From Clostridia bacterium (lineage in GTDB: Bacteria > Bacillota > Clostridia > Christensenellales > Aristaeellaceae): a DNA stretch of 18,538 nucleotides. Below the pieces are notes generated by a model. The model did not search any database and was not told the DNA's origin. It saw nothing but the letters and a program-made list of their open reading frames with translations. Each line of letters begins with the position of its first letter. The stretch's first letter is position 1. The stretch spans positions 1-18,538 of the forward strand of contig CAAGFE010000027.1 in assembly GCA_900769075.1 (NCBI GenBank), written 5' to 3'. This document shows, one piece after another, positions 15,206 to 18,538 of the stretch. Both the position numbers and the translations under genes were made by a program.

Positions 15206-15268
15206 GCTGATCTGCGCCGCAATCGGCGCATGAGGGGAAGGCGAACGCCTTCGGAAGGGGGAAGAAAG
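15204..15268 (+). promoter_or_regulatory. Structured leader with a possible 9-codon leader peptide
   Basis: Downstream of the merR start site, AAGGAGG (15193-15199) precedes a TTG at 15204 that opens a short frame encoding MLICAAIGA and stopping at 15231-15233. The frame contains a 7-bp hairpin (15213-15219 with 15224-15230, loop CAAT). A second hairpin (15237-15243 with 15246-15252) follows. A competing stem (15248-15251 with 15255-15258) would cover the start of the merR ribosome-binding site AAGGGGG (15255-15261). The layout resembles translational or transcriptional attenuation leaders of drug-resistance genes. The leader peptide is inferred, not demonstrated. Confidence 0.4.
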
Positions 15269-16132
15269 ATGAAGATGCAACAGGAACACATGCCCTGCCA
15301 GGCGATGGAGAAATCGCCCCTGTACAGGATCGGCATGTTTGCAGCCATGAACCATGTGACGGTGAAGGCGCTGCGGTTCTATGAGGAACAGGGGCTGCTG
15401 CTGCCCGCGCTGATTCATCCGGAAACCGGATACCGGTATTACACGCTGTCCCAGATGGCGGAGCTCCACCGGATGACCGCACTCAAGCAGGGGGGCTTCA
15501 CGCTGGAGGAAATCGCCCGGCTCAACGCCGGTGCGGACGAGGAAGCGCTGCTGATGAAGAAAAAGGCGGCGCTGCTGGCGAAGATCGCCGAGCTGACCAG
15601 GCAGATCGCCGTGGTGGACGGCTACCTGTCCGGGCAGAAGGCGCGTTTGTCCTCGCCGGTGCTCATCAAGACCATCCCGGCGGCCACCGTGGCCTGCATG
15701 CAGACCCGGCTGGCCTCCTATGACGCGCTGTTTGACAGGATGCCGGAAATGGGTGCGCTGATGGAGAAGGCGAATTGTACCTGCGCACTGCCGTCGTACT
15801 GCTTCACCAACTATCTGGAGCCCGGATATCAGGAAACGGACATCCTGGTGGAGCTTTGCGAAGCGGTGGAGAAGTCCAAACAGGATACCGAGGCACTCTA
15901 TTTCAGGACGCTGCCGGAAATGCAGGCGGCCTGCGTGTTCCATCACGGCTCGTATCGTACCTTCGACGAGTCCTATGCTGCGGTGCTGCAATATATAGAA
16001 GAAAACGGCTATGAAATCGCCGGAGAGATTCGGGAGAGCTACATCGACGGGGTCTGGAATCGGGAGGACGAAAGCCAGTGGCTGTCCGAGATTCAGGTGC
16101 CCATCAGGAAAAAGGGAGGCGAAGCAAAATGA
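15269..16132 (+). CDS. MerR-family regulator with BmrR/GyrI-like effector domain
   Basis: A 287-residue multidrug-sensing-type activator. The N-terminal winged HTH (about 19-87) has the MerR pattern YRIGMFAAMNHVTVKALRFY, then YRYYTLSQMAELHRM. A dimerisation helix with coiled-coil character spans about 92-118. The remainder (about 130-282) is a GyrI-like/BmrR-type ligand pocket ending in ESYIDGVWN and SQWLSEIQVPI, which carries the Glu residues used for cationic drugs in that family. The frame is open from 15164, but ATG 15269 has AAGGGGG 7 bases upstream and follows the MerR-type promoter. Its stop overlaps the UvrA-like gene by four bases (ATGA), so it most likely controls that gene and itself in response to a toxic ligand. 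Confidence 0.9.
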   Translation: MKMQQEHMPCQAMEKSPLYRIGMFAAMNHVTVKALRFYEEQGLLLPALIHPETGYRYYTLSQMAELHRMTALKQGGFTLEEIARLNAGADEEALLMKKKAALLAKIAELTRQIAVVDGYLSGQKARLSSPVLIKTIPAATVACMQTRLASYDALFDRMPEMGALMEKANCTCALPSYCFTNYLEPGYQETDILVELCEAVEKSKQDTEALYFRTLPEMQAACVFHHGSYRTFDESYAAVLQYIEENGYEIAGEIRESYIDGVWNREDESQWLSEIQVPIRKKGGEAK

Positions 16133-18375
16133 AGCAGGACTGTATCATCATCCGGGGGCTGCGCCAGAACAACCTCAAAAACGTATCGCTGGACATCCCG
16201 AAGGGGAAGATTATCGTGTTCACCGGCGTATCCGGCTCTGGCAAGTCCAGCATCGTGTTTGATACCATCGCCGCCGAAAGCCAGCGGCAGATGAACGAAA
16301 CCTACACTGCCTTCATGCGGGGACGGCTGCCCAAGTACGAGAAGCCCAAGGTGGATAGAATCGACAACCTGTCCGCCTCCGTCATTGTCGATCAGTCCCG
16401 GCTGGGGGGCAATGCCCGCTCCACCGTGGGCACCATCAGCGACATGTACGCCGCGCTGCGTCTGCTCTACGCCCGCATTGGCGAGCCCTATGCAGGGACG
16501 GCCTCCTATTTCTCCTTCAACGACCCCAACGGCATGTGCCCCGAATGCTCCGGCATCGGCAAGGTCATGACGGTGGATATTGAGGGGCGGATTGACCCGG
16601 AAAAGACCTGGAACGAGGGCATGGCCGACCTGCCCGCCTTTCATGTGGACAACTGGTACTGGCGGCAGTATGCCGAGTCCGGCCTGTTCCCGCTGGATAA
16701 AAAATGGAAAGATTTCACCGAGACGGAGCGCAACCATCTGCTCTATGGCGCGGATGTGCCGGATGGGACGCGCCTGTCCAAGAAGGTGGAGGGCATCTCC
16801 CGGTATCTGCACCGGATGCTGCTCAACCGAGATACATCGCAGATCAAGGAGGCTTCCGTCAAGCGGCTGATGTCGCTGGTGGAGGAGCGTCCCTGCCCGG
16901 TCTGCCGGGGGCGGCGGCTCAACCCCAGGAGCCTTGCCTGTAAGGTGGCGGGGTACAGCATCGATGAAATGTGCGCGATGGAGTTCACCGAGCTGGTCAA
17001 GGTGCTGGACACCATCACCGATCCGAGGGTTCGGACGGTGGCGGAGGCGCTGACTGCGTCGCTGAATCGGATGATCGACATCGGGCTGCCCTATCTTTCC
17101 ATGGATCGGGAGTCCTCCACCCTTTCCGGCGGCGAGGCGCAGCGGCTCAAGCTGGTGCGGTACATGGGCAGCTCCCTGACGGGCATGACCTACGTTTTTG
17201 ACGAACCCAGCACCGGCATGCATCCCCGGGATGTGTACCGCATGACGCGGCTCCTGCGGGATCTGCGCGACCGGGGCAACACGGTGCTGGTGGTGGAGCA
17301 TGACAGGGATGTGATCTCCATTGCCGACGAGGTGATTGATGTGGGCCCTCTGGCGGGCAGGCGCGGCGGCGAGATTCTGTTCCAGGGCAGCTATGAGGCG
17401 CTGCTTTGCTCCGGCACCAAAACCGGCGAGGCCATGAAGCAGATCATCCCGCTGAAGGCTGCTCCCCGCAAGCCCGCGGCCTTCCTGCCGGTGCGGAATG
17501 CCAGCGTCCACAACCTCAAGCATGTGGATGTGGATATCCCTTTGAACGTCCTCACCGTGGTGACCGGCGTGGCAGGCTCCGGCAAGAGCTCCCTCATCCG
17601 GGATGTGTTTGCCAAGGCGTATGCCGACCGGGTGGTGCTGGTGGATCAATCCCCCGTCACGGCTACCGGGCGTTCCACCCCGGCCACGTTCCTGGGCTTC
17701 TTCGATGAGATTCGCCGGGTCATGGCGGAAGCAAACGGCGTGGATGCGTCGCTGTTCTCCTTCAACAGCAAGGGCGCTTGTCCCTGCTGCGGCGGCCGGG
17801 GACAGATTGTGACCGAACTGGTCTTTATGGACCCGGTGACCACGGTGTGCGAGGCGTGCGAGGGCAGGCGGTACAGCCAGGAAGCCCTGTCCCACCGCTA
17901 TCGGGGCAAGAGCATTGTGGACATCCTGAACATGTCCGCTGCGGAGGCGCATGAATTCTTCCGGAACAACAGAAAGCTGCGCAAGGCCCTGGATGCGATG
18001 CTGGAGGTAGGCTTGCCCTATCTGTCGCTGGGTCAGCCCCTTTCGACGCTGTCCGGCGGGGAGCGCCAGCGGGTGAAGCTGGCCAGGGATCTGGACAAGC
18101 AGGGCAATATCTATGTGCTGGATGAGCCGACCACCGGCTTGCACGCCTCCGACGTGATGAAGGTCATGGCGCTGCTGGACAGCCTGGTTGCACGCGGCAA
18201 CACGGTCATTGTGATCGAGCACAACCTGGATGTGATGAAGCAGGCGGATTGGCTGATCGACGTGGGGCCGGACGGCGGTACGGCAGGCGGCGAAATCGTC
18301 TTTTCCGGCACGCCCCGGGACATGGCGGAAAAAGCCAATACCATCACGGCGGAGTATCTCAGAAAATCCCTCTGA
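16129..18375 (+). CDS. Short UvrA-like tandem ABC ATPase, probable drug resistance
   Basis: A 748-residue protein, about 190 residues shorter than the housekeeping excision-repair UvrA (about 940). Both ATPase halves are intact: Walker A GVSGSGKSS (33-41) and GVAGSGKSS (480-488), signatures LSGGEAQRLK (332-341) and LSGGERQRVK (641-650), and Walker B VFDEPSTG (356-363) and VLDEPTTGLH (663-672). Zinc-type pairs are visible at CPEC (137-140) and CPVC (256-259) in the first half and at C551/C554 and C574/C577 in the second. The UvrB-binding insert appears reduced. Relatives of this length (UvrA2/DrrC-like) protect against DNA-binding antibiotics. Linkage to a BmrR-like regulator supports that role, which remains inferred. 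ATG 16129 has GGGAGG 9 bases upstream. It could still take part in nucleotide excision, and the cell's main uvrA should lie elsewhere. Confidence 0.9.
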   Translation: MKQDCIIIRGLRQNNLKNVSLDIPKGKIIVFTGVSGSGKSSIVFDTIAAESQRQMNETYTAFMRGRLPKYEKPKVDRIDNLSASVIVDQSRLGGNARSTVGTISDMYAALRLLYARIGEPYAGTASYFSFNDPNGMCPECSGIGKVMTVDIEGRIDPEKTWNEGMADLPAFHVDNWYWRQYAESGLFPLDKKWKDFTETERNHLLYGADVPDGTRLSKKVEGISRYLHRMLLNRDTSQIKEASVKRLMSLVEERPCPVCRGRRLNPRSLACKVAGYSIDEMCAMEFTELVKVLDTITDPRVRTVAEALTASLNRMIDIGLPYLSMDRESSTLSGGEAQRLKLVRYMGSSLTGMTYVFDEPSTGMHPRDVYRMTRLLRDLRDRGNTVLVVEHDRDVISIADEVIDVGPLAGRRGGEILFQGSYEALLCSGTKTGEAMKQIIPLKAAPRKPAAFLPVRNASVHNLKHVDVDIPLNVLTVVTGVAGSGKSSLIRDVFAKAYADRVVLVDQSPVTATGRSTPATFLGFFDEIRRVMAEANGVDASLFSFNSKGACPCCGGRGQIVTELVFMDPVTTVCEACEGRRYSQEALSHRYRGKSIVDILNMSAAEAHEFFRNNRKLRKALDAMLEVGLPYLSLGQPLSTLSGGERQRVKLARDLDKQGNIYVLDEPTTGLHASDVMKVMALLDSLVARGNTVIVIEHNLDVMKQADWLIDVGPDGGTAGGEIVFSGTPRDMAEKANTITAEYLRKSL

Positions 18376-18383
18376 CAACAACA

Positions 18384-18420
18384 GGCCCCGGCGGCAGGGA
18401 GGTTCCCTGCTGCCGGGGCC
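18384..18420 (+). terminator. Long hairpin after the UvrA-like gene
   Basis: A 17-bp stem (18384-18400 with 18404-18420, one G-U pair) with a GGT loop starts 8 bases after the stop codon. No T run follows, so it is either a terminator acting with the hairpins behind it or a 3'-end stabiliser. Confidence 0.6.
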
Positions 18421-18428
18421 ACAGAGCG

Positions 18429-18533
18429 TCGAAAAAGTGGCTGCGGCCACTTTTTCGATAAGGGAGGGGGCCTCCGCTTCTGCGGAAGCGGGCATTTTTC
18501 ACTGTCAGCTAAAGCTGACGGCCGTGAAAAATG
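18429..18533. repeat. Run of three further hairpins at right edge
   Basis: After the UvrA-like gene's hairpin, three inverted repeats follow with short spacers: a 13-bp stem (18429-18441 with 18446-18458, loop TGCG), a 7-bp stem (18474-18480 with 18485-18491, loop TGCG), and a 10-bp outer stem (18493-18502 with 18524-18533) enclosing a 7-bp inner one (18504-18510 with 18513-18519). The first contains TTTTT in its 3' arm. No gene is visible from 18376 to the end. The shared TGCG loops match a hairpin at 64-89. Confidence 0.65.
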
Positions 18534-18538
18534 TAAGG

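Noticed and set aside
14156..15991. 611-codon minus-strand frame over the kinase and merR region
   Set aside because: It is antisense to a kinase with intact motifs and to the MerR regulator, and crosses the promoter/terminator region between them.
16129..18375. Housekeeping excision-repair UvrA
   Set aside because: The protein is about 190 residues too short and is linked to a ligand-sensing regulator rather than uvrB or uvrC.
16093..18495. 800-codon open frame on the minus strand opposite the UvrA-like gene
   Set aside because: It is antisense to a gene with clear ABC ATPase motifs. The frame is low-complexity (His, Gly, Arg, Ala-rich) and is explained by high GC at codon third positions.

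Overview
The window looks like chromosomal DNA from a GC-rich anaerobic member of the Bacillota, most likely a gut-type Clostridia. This is inferred from near-consensus AAGGAGG ribosome-binding sites, sigma-A-type promoters with 17-18 bp spacers, a Spo0B-type histidine kinase, and families common in Clostridia (GH27, MATE, M42 peptidases, a BmrR-like MerR). Genus cannot be decided from the sequence. No tRNA, rRNA, CRISPR array, transposase or phage gene was found.

Left part (1-7340). The window opens with a hairpin-rich non-coding stretch, then an AraC-type regulator on the + strand. Four minus-strand genes follow: a GH27 alpha-galactosidase-like enzyme, a YeiH-type putative sulfate exporter, a MATE efflux protein, and a surface protein with a signal peptide, four Ig-like (CARDB/DUF11-type) modules, a Pro-rich stalk, one membrane helix and an acidic tail. 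Each minus-strand gene has its own candidate promoter, and each is followed by a candidate terminator, so they look like independent units rather than an operon.

Middle (7340-12905). A divergent promoter region separates the surface protein from a tandem run of three complete but divergent M42 (TET-type) metallo-aminopeptidases. The first two overlap by 10 bases and the third starts 16 bases later, which suggests coordinated synthesis and perhaps mixed oligomers. After a hairpin-rich 156-base gap come a large polytopic membrane protein with GT-C glycosyltransferase features and a 73-residue protein of unknown function.

Right part (12905-18538). The replication-associated AAA+ ATPase RarA overlaps by four bases a membrane-bound Spo0B/GHKL-type histidine kinase that has no response regulator nearby. 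Next is a compact antibiotic-response-like module: a MerR-type promoter with a 20 bp spacer holding a dyad operator, a structured leader with a possible 9-codon leader peptide, a BmrR-like MerR regulator, and a 748-residue short UvrA-type tandem ABC ATPase, the last two joined by an ATGA overlap. The upstream terminator hairpin shares its 5' arm with this promoter's -10 and start site. The window closes with a run of strong hairpins. Three hairpins at the two window ends carry the same C(TGCG)G apical loop, which matches the very stable UNCG tetraloop class in RNA read from the + strand.

The most unusual features are the merR leader/terminator/promoter overlap with its UvrA-like partner, the triple M42 cluster, and the UNCG-loop hairpin arrays at both ends.
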